DNA of 64,000 nt from Symsagittifera roscoffensis (taxonomy: Eukaryota; Xenacoelomorpha; Acoela; Convolutidae): contig NC_087070.1 of assembly GCF_963678635.1 (NCBI RefSeq), positions 44,118,327 through 44,182,326 of the forward strand. Reading direction: 5' to 3'. Made by a program: the position numbers and the translations under genes. Below, piece after piece: positions 20,790-31,959 of the stretch (position 1 is the stretch's first letter; every line of letters starts with the position of its first letter). The notes under the pieces are model-generated. The model searched no databases and was not told the origin of the DNA. It saw nothing but the letters and a program-made list of their open reading frames with translations.

Positions 20790-22040
20790 CAATTTTGAAT
20801 TTCTTTAATAAATAAACGTTGGGCTGGTCATTTAAAGCGGCTGAAGATTCACTTCTAGGTAACACAGAGGATAGGAATTATTGAGATGAAATCTAGATTA
20901 TCAAACAAGATATGCATTTTATCTGCTTTTTGACCCATATGCTGATTGTTTTGTCTGTCTTTTCGCCCATGAATACGAACTTATATGCAATTTCTTTCAT
21001 CAGCAGCAGGACAAATTTGAATGGAATGACTTCAGTTGTGTAACCTGACTGAAAAGATAAAAGAGTTTGAGTCTCAATGGTCGGCAGCTGCGAGGAATAA
21101 TCTTTGGGCGGGAACCGAAACTTAAGCCGATATGCTTTTTAGCCGAAAATTATCACACGAAGAAAATAATTAATTCTCGTTGATTCGTCGAGTCTACCGT
21201 AAATTTTACCAATCTTTTCAAAATTTAAAGCGGGTTCTAGATAGCAAAAACTTCAATTTGAAGCCGTTTCAAAGAAGAATTGTAATCCTTGGAGCAACTC
21301 CAAATGCAATTACCAGCTCTATAAGCGACGTTTTACGTTCGTATATCTTAAGCTTTTTTGGCTGTTCCTAATTCGGCTGTGTATCTTTTAGGCTTGGTAT
21401 GCGGTCGGTTTGCTAAGACAGGTTATAGACGGTGGTTTTGGGGCGGTTTGATTGGGCTCAAAGTAAAGTTTGAGCTGAGTTTATGTGTTTTGCCAAGTGG
21501 GTTTGAACTTGATTTACGACTGTGATCTGGTGTTTACTAGAGTATATCAGGTAGCATGGGCACATAATCTAGACAGTTTGTGATATTCTGAAGGCAGGGG
21601 TCTCTTTCGCTCTGTCTCATATTTCAGGCGTCGCAAGGCAGTTGACGCGTGAAACAGTTGTGATCTGATTTATGCTAACTGTCTCTGCCTTTCCAAGATC
21701 AAAACCTCAGCTGTCAATAGAAGAGACTTTAAGCCCAAAAACCTATAAAACACCCGCAATACTCAAATAGCGCACGAATCAAAAAGCAGAAAGTACCCAA
21801 AGCCCTATACAAATCGTGCTTAAACGCTAAAGTTTTCAAAGTTTTGTGAGGATAAGGTCAAGATCTTGTCATAGACCAAAAATTTTTATTTACTTGAGAA
21901 ATTATTTCCAAGACAGAGGCTTCATTAGAGTTTTCTTTTTTCGGCCTAGTTGGCATTTTCCTAGTTACCATATCGCTTCTATTTGGGCGGATCCGGGAGG
22001 GAGTAAGAAGTGCGTCATATTCACTACCATGAATTCGATA
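20790..22040. other. Unannotated DNA
   Basis: No gene or RNA recognised. The right end grades into the satellite below. Confidence 0.5.
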
Positions 22041-22079
22041 ACACTGAAATCTCAAGCTTAAGTCATAACTATCAAGAGC

Positions 22080-23945
22080 AGACAGTTCCAGTGCTAATAA
22101 CTCAGTGGGCCACCATCAAATAGTCTTGCAAAAAAAAGTTTTGAACAGAAAAAGTTAGATGACACAAAGTTTTCTGGCTAAATTCAAAACTAAGACCAAC
22201 AGACGGTTTCTGTGCTGTTCGTCAGAAAGCCATTATCACAATAGTCTTGCAAAAACAAAAAACTGGTAACTCTGAAAAAATGGTAACTCTGAAAAATCAA
22301 GCTAAAGTCAAGATTTACAAGATAAGAGGGTTCCTGTGTTGATATATCAGAAAGCCACCATCGCAATAGTCTTTGAGCAAAAAAGTTCGAACACAAAAAT
22401 TTCGATAAAATTGAACTATCAAGCTAAAATCAAAACTAACAAGAAGGCCACCATCACAATTGTCTTGCAGTAAAATAACAAATAAAAATTTGAGGACACT
22501 GAATTATCAAGCTAAAGCCTGAACCTTAAATTGAGCAGACCCTTCATGTGCTAAAATGTCAAAATACCACCAGCACAATCGTCTCGCATAAAAATTTCAA
22601 TACAAAAAATTGATGACACTCATATACTAGGCTTAAGTCAAAACCAACAACAATAGACGGCTCCTGTGCTCTTACCGTAGTAGGCCACCATCAACATCGT
22701 CTTGCAGTAAAAAAAAAGTTAAAATATAAAAAACTTGATACCTTTGAACAGATAGGTCCCGTGCTAATACCTCAGAAAGCAACAATCACAATATTCTTGT
22801 AGTAAAAATTTTAAGTCACAAAAAATCGATTACACTGAAATATCAGGCTAAAGTCAAAACTAACAAAAGTAGACGGCCTCTGTGCTTATACCGCAGAAGG
22901 CCAACACCAAAATTGTTTTGCAGTAACAAAAATTCAAGCACAAAAGTTTCGAAAACATTGAATTCTCAAGCTAAAGTCAAAACTAACAAGAATAGGCGGT
23001 TCCTATGGTAATACCCTAGAAGACCACCGTCACAATAGTCCTACAGTAAAATCTATTTAAACGAAAAAAAAAAAGATTATACAGAATCATCAAGCTAAAG
23101 TCAAGCCTAACAGAAGTAGACGGTTGATGTGGTAATATCTCAAAAGGCCGCCATCTCACAATTGTCTCACAATAAAAAACACAAAAAGATATCCTTGATT
23201 TATTAAGCTAAAGTCAAAACTAACAAGAATAGATTGTTGCTAAGCTACTAACTTAGAAAGCCACCATCACAATCGTCTTGCACTAAAAAACAATCAACAC
23301 AAAATGATAATATTGAGCTATCAAGCTATAGTTAAAATTAACAAGAGTAGATGGTTGCTCTGTTAATACATCGAAAGCCACCATCACAATAGTCTTCCTA
23401 TAGAAAAAAAACTTTAAAGACAATCAATTCGACATCCTTAAAATATCAAATTAAAATCAATATTAACAAAAGTTGACGATTCCTGTGCCTATATCTCAAA
23501 AAACGACCAAAACTTATTAAGCTAAAGTCAAAACTAACAAGAATAGATTGTTGCTAAGCTACTAACTTAGAAAGCCACCATCACAATCGTCTTGCACTAA
23601 AAAACAATCAACACAAAATGATAATATTGAGCTATCAAGCTATAGTTAAAATTAACAAGAGTAGATGGTTGCTCTGTTAATACATCGAAAGCCACCATCA
23701 CAATAGTCTTCCTATAGAAAAAAAACTTTAAAGACAATCAATTCGACATCCTTAAAATATCAAATTAAAATCAATATTAACAAAAGTTGACGATTCCTGT
23801 GCCTATATCTCAAAAAACGACCAAAACTTAAGCCAAAAAATCGCAAACATTGAAATATTAAGTTAAAGTCAACACTAAGAAGAATGGACGGCTGCTGTCC
23901 TGATACCTCAGAAGGCCACGATCACAATCGTCTTGCAGTAAAAAA
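22080..23945. repeat. Diverged ~120-bp satellite array
   Basis: Each unit carries recognisable boxes in the same order: CAAGCTAAAGTCAAAACTAA, then a GTAGACGG-like box, TTCCTGTGCTAATA, CAGAAAGCCACCATCACAAT and GTCTTGCAGTAAAA. The CCACCATCAC box occurs at about 22108, 22229, 22355, 22446, 22567, 22683, 22787, 22901, 23022, 23150, 23260, 23381, 23503, 23574, 23695, 23816 and 23917. The usual spacing is 105-128 bp. Units differ by substitutions and small indels. No unit codes for protein. Confidence 0.85.
23200..23829. repeat. Exact 314-bp tandem duplication inside the satellite
   Basis: Positions 23200-23513 and 23514 to about 23829 read identically wherever I compared them, covering three satellite units, whereas neighbouring units are well diverged. 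This is either a very recent unequal exchange or an assembly duplication. Confidence 0.85.
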
Positions 23946-26300
23946 ACTATGAGCTAAAATAATTAAAAACATTTTTGCTCCATCTTTTAAACTTAATTGC
24001 AACAACTGCAAATATAATGGTAAGATAAAAACATAGATCTCCCTTGAAATTGTTTTAATAGTTATAATGATGGCTCATGTTTTTTTTCTCTGGTGCAAGT
24101 GGCAGGGGCTAAAATGTATCTTCCTGAATTAAAAATAAATAAAAAAAATTATTTATTTTCTAGTTATATAAGATATAAATAAATCCTTCAAAAAAACAAA
24201 AATAGTTCTAAAACCTCATTTCCGCTTCTGGTCTTGTTAGAATTGAAAGAATAATTTTTGTGAATGTTTTCGTGATGCAAAGGAGCACTAATACTTATAC
24301 AGATTATCTTGGTAGCTTATACACAGAATACCCGGGCGAATCTCATGCAGAATACAAAGATTGTTAATGACGCAATAAAAGTACCCATCCAAGTTTATGC
24401 CCAATACCTGGAGTTCTTAACCTGACCCTATGCTACCTCTACGCCATATCACATTAAAGCATTTTGTATTGCCAACCAAACTTGGATGTTTCAAAATAAC
24501 ATCAAAAAGGAAACACTTAAGGTGATGAGCTAATCAAGTTCCTATGGCAAATAAGGCACCGCAAACTTTAAATCTCAGGTTCAAACACAGGTTCAAAATC
24601 TATTCCAAAAATTTTTAAGCTCTCAAAGTTTGAATTGGATGTCAGTGGCACTAACCTGTCAGTTTTATTATATAAAAATTACATAATAATAACAAGTTTA
24701 ACAAAAACAGCCAGTCAATGTTCAAACTATACAAAATGATGCGGCCACAATGATTTGATAAAAAAACAGAAAAAAAATTTTAAAATACACTTTAAACAGT
24801 TTCGAAATTGTTTTCATAAACTTTTTTCTAAATTCAGTGTCAGTATGCTTTTTTTCAGTTAAATTTGATATTCAGTTAAAATTATTGTTTTCATATTTAG
24901 ATCACATCAGCAAATGTTTTGCCGTACAGCTCGCGTGATTTAAAATCTAAATTTTACCATCACCTCATTTTTAAAGCTTTTTCTGAAAAAAGATTTAGTT
25001 TTTCCTCAATAACAAAAAAAAATTGATACGCCAAATTCAGTTTCCGATTTTTGATAATTATTTTTTCTCAGGGGTCTTATAGTAAAAGCTGAGATTGCAG
25101 CATTTGTTCAATAAAAGTCATTCAAAAATCACAGTGCCATTTTTGGACACGAAACGATTACAAATGGTAGCCTTTACAAGGGCACAATAAAGCAACAATT
25201 GTCAATTATTTGTTGTTGACTAGCCATAGATAGCACTATTTACAAAACGAAATGCCAACAAAGTTTTGGTTTGAAAATTAATCGATTGTTTTCGTGTTTT
25301 CCGCCATCTATGAATTGCATTTTTTTGTTCAAATTTCCCTAATATTGATTATATTTTCAAATTTTAATTTAGTCGAAGTTCATTGCTAATATAAATTCAA
25401 CCAGTTATCTTTTCTAAAGGCAAAATAACCACATTTAAAAAATTCTTAGCAGGATGCCGTAAATCGCAAGAACGCTTATCGAAAAAAAAACAATATAAAA
25501 AACGACAGTATAAATTACTTCTGAAACTTTTTGCTGAAATCAATGCCAAAAAATGATGTTAGACTTCTACTCTGTTTTCTTGAGCCACACCACAAAAATA
25601 AAAAATAATTAACCAAAAACTTGTTATAATAGATTAAAACTTGTTATTCATCTGATTGAACAAAAAAAAACAAAAAAATAGCAAGTTGATGAAAAACGAA
25701 CAATTTTGTCAACCAAAATTTAATTGCCCGCTTACAAAGTTTTAGATGCCAATTTCTTCAAAATGCAGTGGAAACAAAATTTTTTAAAAAAATTTCTAGC
25801 CACACTGCGTTCCCTATCTTGCGCAAATCTAGTTTATATAGTATACATAGTTTGTATCTTTCAAAAAAACTTAAGAAAAAAATTAACTTTCTGTTCCAAA
25901 AAACCTTAGTTGTGTGGGTTTCAGAGGAGCAGAAAATTATTTGAGTCAGCAGTGTTTTTGTTTCGCTCCAAAACGCAAAAAAGTGTTATTGAAAATATTT
26001 TTCTGAATAATTCGTTGCTTTGCACGCAGTTTTACAAGATTATTTCACATCTTTTTACTTTATAATCCTGATTGCTCAAAATGGTTCACATTTTCAATCT
26101 GATTCTTATCACCGTTCAATATTTAGCTTCTTTTTGTTTGCACTCTAAATCATATCACTCCTTAGAAATTATTGTTTTAATTTTCAACAATTAACACTCC
26201 TTAAATTGAAAAGCATCTAACCTTCAGGTTTTACGACGAACTTTTTCCAAACACTCTATGAATTGATGGGAAGAAACGATTCCGATCTTTGTGCTTTTTT
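23946..26300. other. Unannotated AT-rich DNA before the gap
   Basis: No gene, RNA gene or classified repeat recognised. Confidence 0.5.
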
Positions 26301-26500
26301 NNNNNNNNNNNNNNNNNNNNNNNNNNNNNNNNNNNNNNNNNNNNNNNNNNNNNNNNNNNNNNNNNNNNNNNNNNNNNNNNNNNNNNNNNNNNNNNNNNNN
26401 NNNNNNNNNNNNNNNNNNNNNNNNNNNNNNNNNNNNNNNNNNNNNNNNNNNNNNNNNNNNNNNNNNNNNNNNNNNNNNNNNNNNNNNNNNNNNNNNNNNN
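26301..26500. other. Assembly gap, 200 N
   Basis: Exactly 200 N, probably a fixed-size placeholder. The sequence right of it starts inside a HINE 3' end, so the missing part likely includes the rest of that element. Confidence 1.
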
Positions 26501-26565
26501 CTGCTCCATAAACCTTAATAGGCAGTCGGAACTTTCAAGGCTTCGCCCTGATACGAGCAGTCTTG
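26501..26565 (+). mobile_element. HINE-like element, 3' end after gap
   Basis: It contains CTGCTCCATAAACC, AGTCGGAAC, a slightly mismatched hairpin (CAAGGC-TTC-GCCCTG) and GAGCAGTCTTG. The remainder lies in the gap. Confidence 0.85.
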
Positions 26566-28020
26566 TTTTACTTTTATTAAAAGATTTAAAAAACATCTGA
26601 AACTCCGGAAGAACAACTGAGGTTTGCTGAAGTCAAATATCCGAATCTGTTTTTGCTGAATTTACTAAAGTAATTTACTAATATAAGCAAGGACAGCCGG
26701 TCGTTTTTCAGATAACACAAAACACAGAATGCTCCGACTGGCGTGATTTCCTGAAACCAAAAACACAAATCAAAAAAGCGCAAAATGGTGGTTTTAATTC
26801 AATACGCTGGAGAAAAAAGCAAAACCAGAGATATTTATAGACAAACTAATAAATGCAGTATAATTAAAATGAGTGTCATCATGATTGAATATGTAGAGTT
26901 AACATGTTTCGTGAAAAATGTCTGTAAATTGGGAATTTCGGGAAAATGATTCTCAACTCCGAAACAAGTTTTCTCAACACACTTTTTAAGTATTCAAATC
27001 AAAGCTAAAAAAGTCCCTTGCGAGTTTTCAATGATGTAGCCAAAAGTGAGAAGAAAAAAGCCCACCGTACGCCATATTTTTTTTCCCATCATTTCGTGAA
27101 GTGGCGGTTGAAAAAAGCCATCGTGGAGCTTAAACGTTAGATTATCTTCAATTTTGAGGCTCAAAAGATTTTAAAAAACAGCCAATACATCAATGTGTGA
27201 AAAAATCAATTAATAGTGTAGAAACCCTTAAAAATTATATTTCTTCAATTAAAAAACTTCGATCAATGAATGTTTTTTGAGTTCATTTAGTCTTCTTTCC
27301 TCAAAGTACATCCCTATGGTTAGTTTTTTTTCTGTTCCAATTTTTCAATTTTAAACAGGGATTTTTTTCAAAAAGTTTCAAAAATATTTCTATGACGGTA
27401 AATTTTTTGGAAAATATTCTGTTTTTGCGAACATGAATCGTTGTTGCCAGCAGTCTCACTCAACCCTTGTTAACTTGATCAAATTGAGCAGAAAATTGTT
27501 GAAACTCTTGCATTATTTTTAAATCTGAAAAACTGCTCTCGATATTCGCTCAGAAGATTTCGTTTCTGTGTGGTAAGGTATTAGATTATTTCTGTTTGGC
27601 TGTTCAACTAAAACAAATGCTTTTTTCAATTTTTCAAGCCAAAATCATGCATGTTCTGAGCATATTTTTCAAAACAAAAATAGACTATAAAGCTTGGAAC
27701 AAAGTTCTTGAATAAAGAACCGAAACAACCAGTGCTCGACCTCAAACAAAATGCAAAATGCTCTTCTTTGGTCCAGACATTTCGAGAATATTTGGGCTGG
27801 TTTGAGTAAATTAGACAGTTTTTTTGGCTGCTAAAATCAAAAAATCAAATCATACCTGAGCTCGTTCAAGCAAAATCAAGCGCTTTTACTTGGCCGTTTA
27901 ACGCATAAGACCAGCGCTGTTTTCTTTTTCCTCAACTATCTTTAATTAAAAATTCTGGAGACTTTTTTATGTTCAATGAGAGAAATTTTTTGGATCGTAC
28001 TCGTTTTTGGTCCAGCCGAT
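26566..28020. other. Unannotated AT-rich DNA
   Basis: No gene or classified repeat recognised. Confidence 0.5.
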
Positions 28021-28035
28021 CCAAAATTACTTAGC

Positions 28036-28150
28036 AACCACCCACCCCACTCCAACCCAACCCCCTCCTCTCCCCTCCTCTCGCACCCCTTCCATTACCC
28101 CCCCCCTCTCGTACCCCTTCCATTACCCCCCCCCCTCTACCCCCCTCCGT
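28036..28150. repeat. C-rich polypyrimidine tract
   Basis: About 115 bp of C/T-rich low complexity with several runs of 4-10 C, imperfectly repeated (ACCCCTTCCATTACCCCCCC twice). The - strand could form G-quadruplexes. It lies about 1.4 kb upstream of the NET gene start. Confidence 0.85.
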
Positions 28151-28179
28151 TACGGCGCGTAGCATCAAACCAATGAACT

Positions 28180-29551
28180 GTGGCTTGGTTATTCAAGTAC
28201 TTTTCATTAAAAATTTTCACAATATTATTTTTTGGTCCATTTGGCCGATTGTACATGCAAGTTGTGGCGGCGACTTCTGAACTGTTGTTACTCTGGCTGC
28301 TTGTCATACGTATATGGGAACTGAGAGCTGGTGATTATTGGATTTATTGTTTGTTGTTTATTGCCGACGCCTAATTTAGATTAGAAGGTGTTTTTATTAC
28401 GCAGCTAGTTAAATATATAATTCTAGTGGCTAGTAAGTCTGCGTAGTCTAACCAACTACAGTTGTTCACGACACCGACAAAGCAGTCATTCAAAGTTAAT
28501 TTAAACTCGGGACGCTCCATTGATTTGTGAGTTTTATGAAGAGACTTTAAGTAATAGTTGAGAAGTTTGCGACCAATAGTTTATTGCCAGATAAATTACG
28601 ATCATGAGCCAGCTTTCAGTTGGCTGGCAGAGTATAAACGGAATACGAAAGGTATTTGCAATCAGCGTAAGAGCAATGACGGCTTCTAACTCCGGCTGGC
28701 CTTTGATGTTTGCCGACTATTGTCCCCCATGTCAATCTTGTCAGCTCGGGCCAAATTCAAACAAGATTGATTTCGTGAGAGCGCCACTTAATCATTTCAC
28801 CGGCCTTTGAAGTCGCCGACAGAGCCAGTAAATTATTCTCAGGTCTGCCATTTGTCTAAACTTGAAGCTCGTGCTTTTAAGCTTACCAAATTCACTGATT
28901 TCTGGTCTTTCAATCGCACAGATGTGGTACTCAAAATCCAGCGACTGGAACTAATTTAAAAGAGCAGTTTGTTTCTTTTTGAAGTTTTTTACCTATCCGC
29001 CTGTGAAAATTTTTTCAAATTTTGACAGCTGTCAGTTTGCATTGACGAGAAAACACCATTTTAATAACGCCTTGATCAAGTCAGCTGAATCTTCCATAAC
29101 GGCAACTGTGATTGGTCCGAAAAGCTAGTGTTAGAAATGAACGAATTGAGTGTGGTGTATTATTTACTGGGGAATATTTTGAGCAACTTTGATGTAACTG
29201 GTGTTTTACTGGCATTGGTTGTCTGTTAGAACGCTCTTTTTCCTTTGATCTCGGGCGGAAAAGGCAGATCCGAATTTGTTTCATCTCAGTGACACGTTGC
29301 GAGCAGGAAGGCCTGAGAAATAATTTGGAGCCAGAACGTTGATCGATTTTTCCTTCCAATCATCTAAAAAATAGGGGAGTCTCCCTGATCTGAAATCCGC
29401 CTGCCTAGTCGTCACTCCCAAAATTCAGACTAATTTTCATTCATTCTCTTCATTCAACAGTTGCAGCAACTATAAATTGGCAACAAAAAACAAACAAAAT
29501 TGAGAATAAAAATTACTGCCTCTACCTATCAGTAAAAACAATATAACCAAA
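28180..29551 (+). promoter_or_regulatory. Upstream region of the NET gene
   Basis: This stretch is visibly richer in G+C and freer of repeats than its surroundings, as expected for a promoter and 5' UTR. It holds a hairpin with 10-bp perfect arms (TCAATCTTGT / ACAAGATTGA, 28732-28770). A pyrimidine tract ending CAACAG at 29460 could be a splice acceptor for an upstream noncoding exon. TATAAAT lies at 29471. None of these is proven to be the start site. Confidence 0.35.
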
Positions 29552-31959
29552 ATGACACTTAGTCGGAAAATGTCAGCCGACTTGGAACAAGAGTCGAATA
29601 ACGCATCAGCCGAAGAAATTATCTCTGAAAATAACAACTCCTGTTCGCCCAAGGAGTCCAAAGACGTCTCCCGAACGACGCCAATTGCGCCCGAAATCAA
29701 GTCGGAGCCAGATTCAGACTCGAAACCAGCAAAGCAGAAACCTACCCAAATTTCGCCCTCTCTGGCTGGGTCGAAAACTACCCTTCTCTCTGCCAGATCT
29801 CAGATCGAGATTTTGAACCCAAACGAGCCACAAGAAAACGGAACTGTGAGTATATTTTTACTTCAGAAAATAAACTGGGAAATCCAAAAATTCCATTGAA
29901 AGAATAAAACGAAAAGTTAGGGGGAAATTACGGCTTACATTTGGGAAACAAAATAAGTTCTGCTATATTTTTTTAAAAATAATAATTAGAAAATTGGTTT
30001 CAGTTCGACAGCAAAAAGAGTCCACTGGCTCTCCTAGCCGCGACCTGCAACAACATCGGCAAGGATTGTTCGCCTCCGAGCTCCAACGCGCCCCCAACTA
30101 CCGGATTTCCATTCTATTCCCCATCGAACGGACGAGCCCTCTCATGTAGCAGTCCCCCGATGGGCGAGCTGAAGCTACCTTCGCCCCTCAGCCAACATCA
30201 AAACAGCAGAATGCGTTTGTCAAGCGAACCCGAGCAACCTCCAAACTCAAATTCCGGAGTCCATACTGCAACTTCAATGCCCTCCAGTATTTCGAAAGTT
30301 TTCAGCAATAATCCTCCCCCATCTCTACTTAAATACATGGAAAAATTATCCCCAATTTCGGCGGGAAACGCAGCCGCTGCAGATTACAGTCAACAACTCC
30401 AGGCTAAGTTTGCATCCGCTCTGGCGGCGAACAGCGCAGCGTCCGGAGCCCAGAACTTACAATCTAATCTTCTGGACAGTTATGATCCTCTAAAACTGGC
30501 CGCTGCAATTCAACAAGCCAAAAATGCAGCCGCCGCTGCTTACATGTTCCCGTCCTCCGGAAACACGCCAAACCCTCTCTCCGCTCTGGCTAGTCTGACA
30601 TCGGGGAACCCAGTTTCAGCTCTTCAGTCCTCAGCAAATGCTGCACTATCCGGACTTAATTCCTCAATGGGAGTGAACTCCGGAAACACGACCGCCGGTG
30701 GTTGCCAAATGTGTCCACCCGGTCAATTCATAGCTGGCGGAGGTCACTCGCCCTCAAAGCCAGGCGCCGGCTCACCGTACATTACCTTTGTTCCTGTCAA
30801 AACCTCTTCCGGAAGTACAGCTTTAGTTCCAGTTTGTGCCGACCGGGGGTGCTTAAACTGCATCACAGCTATAAAACAAGCCCAGTTGAGCTCCCACGGA
30901 GGTAACGGGAACTCCAACTGTAACCACTGCAATAACGATCATCACTCTAAAAGTCTCGCTTCCCTTGCTGCAGCATCAGCGCAGCTCTCAGGAGTTGCGG
31001 GACCCCCGACATCTGCCGGGAACCTACCAGGGTCTCTTGCGTCCTCCAACAACTCATCAGCAACGGCCGCCGCTCTGCTTTCGAACCCGCTTTTGAATCC
31101 CTTAAACATCCAAGCAGCTTTACACGCGTCTCCGTCATTGGCGTCTCTTTACCAGCAGCTAGCAGCCGCACACGCTTCCAGTGCCGGCGCTATGCCCATG
31201 GATACCTCGCAACAATCACCTGGTAGCATTGGCGGACCTTTTGGTTCCGCCGGATCCATTGACGCGACCAACAGGGGAGGCAATTTTAGCTCACCAAAGC
31301 CAAGTTCCATTTTAACGAATCAGGACTTACATCGATGCAAATGGGCCCCAATCGGAGGCGGTCATCCGTGTGGCAAAGCTTTCACGTCGGCGGACGATTT
31401 AATGGACCACATCAAAGTTGTTCACATGAGCGTTAACAACAATTCCGCTTCGTCAGCCAATCAAAACGCAGTAATCAACTCGTCTCCCACTTCGGTTTCA
31501 TCAGCGATTGAGGAAGCAAACGCGTTGCAACATCTCGTCAACCAAAACCGTCGGCTTTCTCCTTCGGTCGTCGCTGCATCACAAAATCCGATGACTAATC
31601 TAACTCTGACATCAACCAACTCGTTTCTTGGGAGTCTTAGCTCGCTTACAGCCGGGAACCCTCTAGCCGCGGCGGCGTCCCTAACCAACTCGCTCAGTCG
31701 TAAGATGCCGGGATCCCTGGATCTAGCTTCGGCACTGTCGGCAGCGGCCAGGTACCATCCCTACTCCAAGTTTTCACTTCCTTCGCTTTCCGGAAACTCA
31801 GTCGCGACTAGTCTTCCAACGTCGATGTCGAATCTCGGACACCTTGGAAACGGCCAGCCCTCACCGAACCTCGCGGGATTGACTCCCGCGGGTTTGAACG
31901 CGTTGCTAAGCAGTGCTGCCGCGTCCAGTTTCCTCATGTACGATTTGCCGAAAGCTTAA
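29552..31959 (+). CDS. NET-family zinc-finger transcriptional regulator (Noc/Elbow/ZNF503/ZNF703-like)
   Basis: Two coding exons, 29552-29845 and 30004-31959, join in phase 0 to give 749 aa. The splice sites are ACT|GTGAGT and TTGGTTTCAG|TTC. The ATG has A at -3. Exon 2 opens with FDSKKSPLALLAATC (residues 99-113), the SPLALLA box shared by NET and buttonhead/Sp proteins. A cysteine cluster CADRGCLNC (C376, C381, C384) and one atypical C2H2 finger (C543, C554, H567, H572; CKWAPIGGGHPCGKAF) follow, then RYHPYSK near the C-terminus. The remainder is Ala/Ser/Asn-rich. NET proteins are nuclear co-repressors in appendage, tracheal, eye and neural patterning. It is somewhat longer than human ZNF703/ZNF503 (about 590/646 aa), mainly through low-complexity stretches. 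I see no Groucho-type FKPY motif. It is GC-rich against AT-rich flanks. Confidence 0.9.
29846..30003 (+). other. Intron of the NET gene
   Basis: 158 bp, starting GTGAGTAT and ending TTGGTTTCAG. It is AT-rich and contains in-frame stops. Removing it joins two conserved parts of the protein in phase 0, just before the SPLALLA box. Confidence 0.9.

Noticed and set aside
26231-26600. Frames running across the N gap
   Set aside because: They are open only because N was translated as unknown residues.
27976-28176. Proline-rich 66-codon frame
   Set aside because: It translates the C-rich low-complexity tract.
28604-28810. 68-codon frame upstream of the NET gene
   Set aside because: It could be an upstream ORF in a 5' UTR, but there is no transcript evidence and no recognised sequence.
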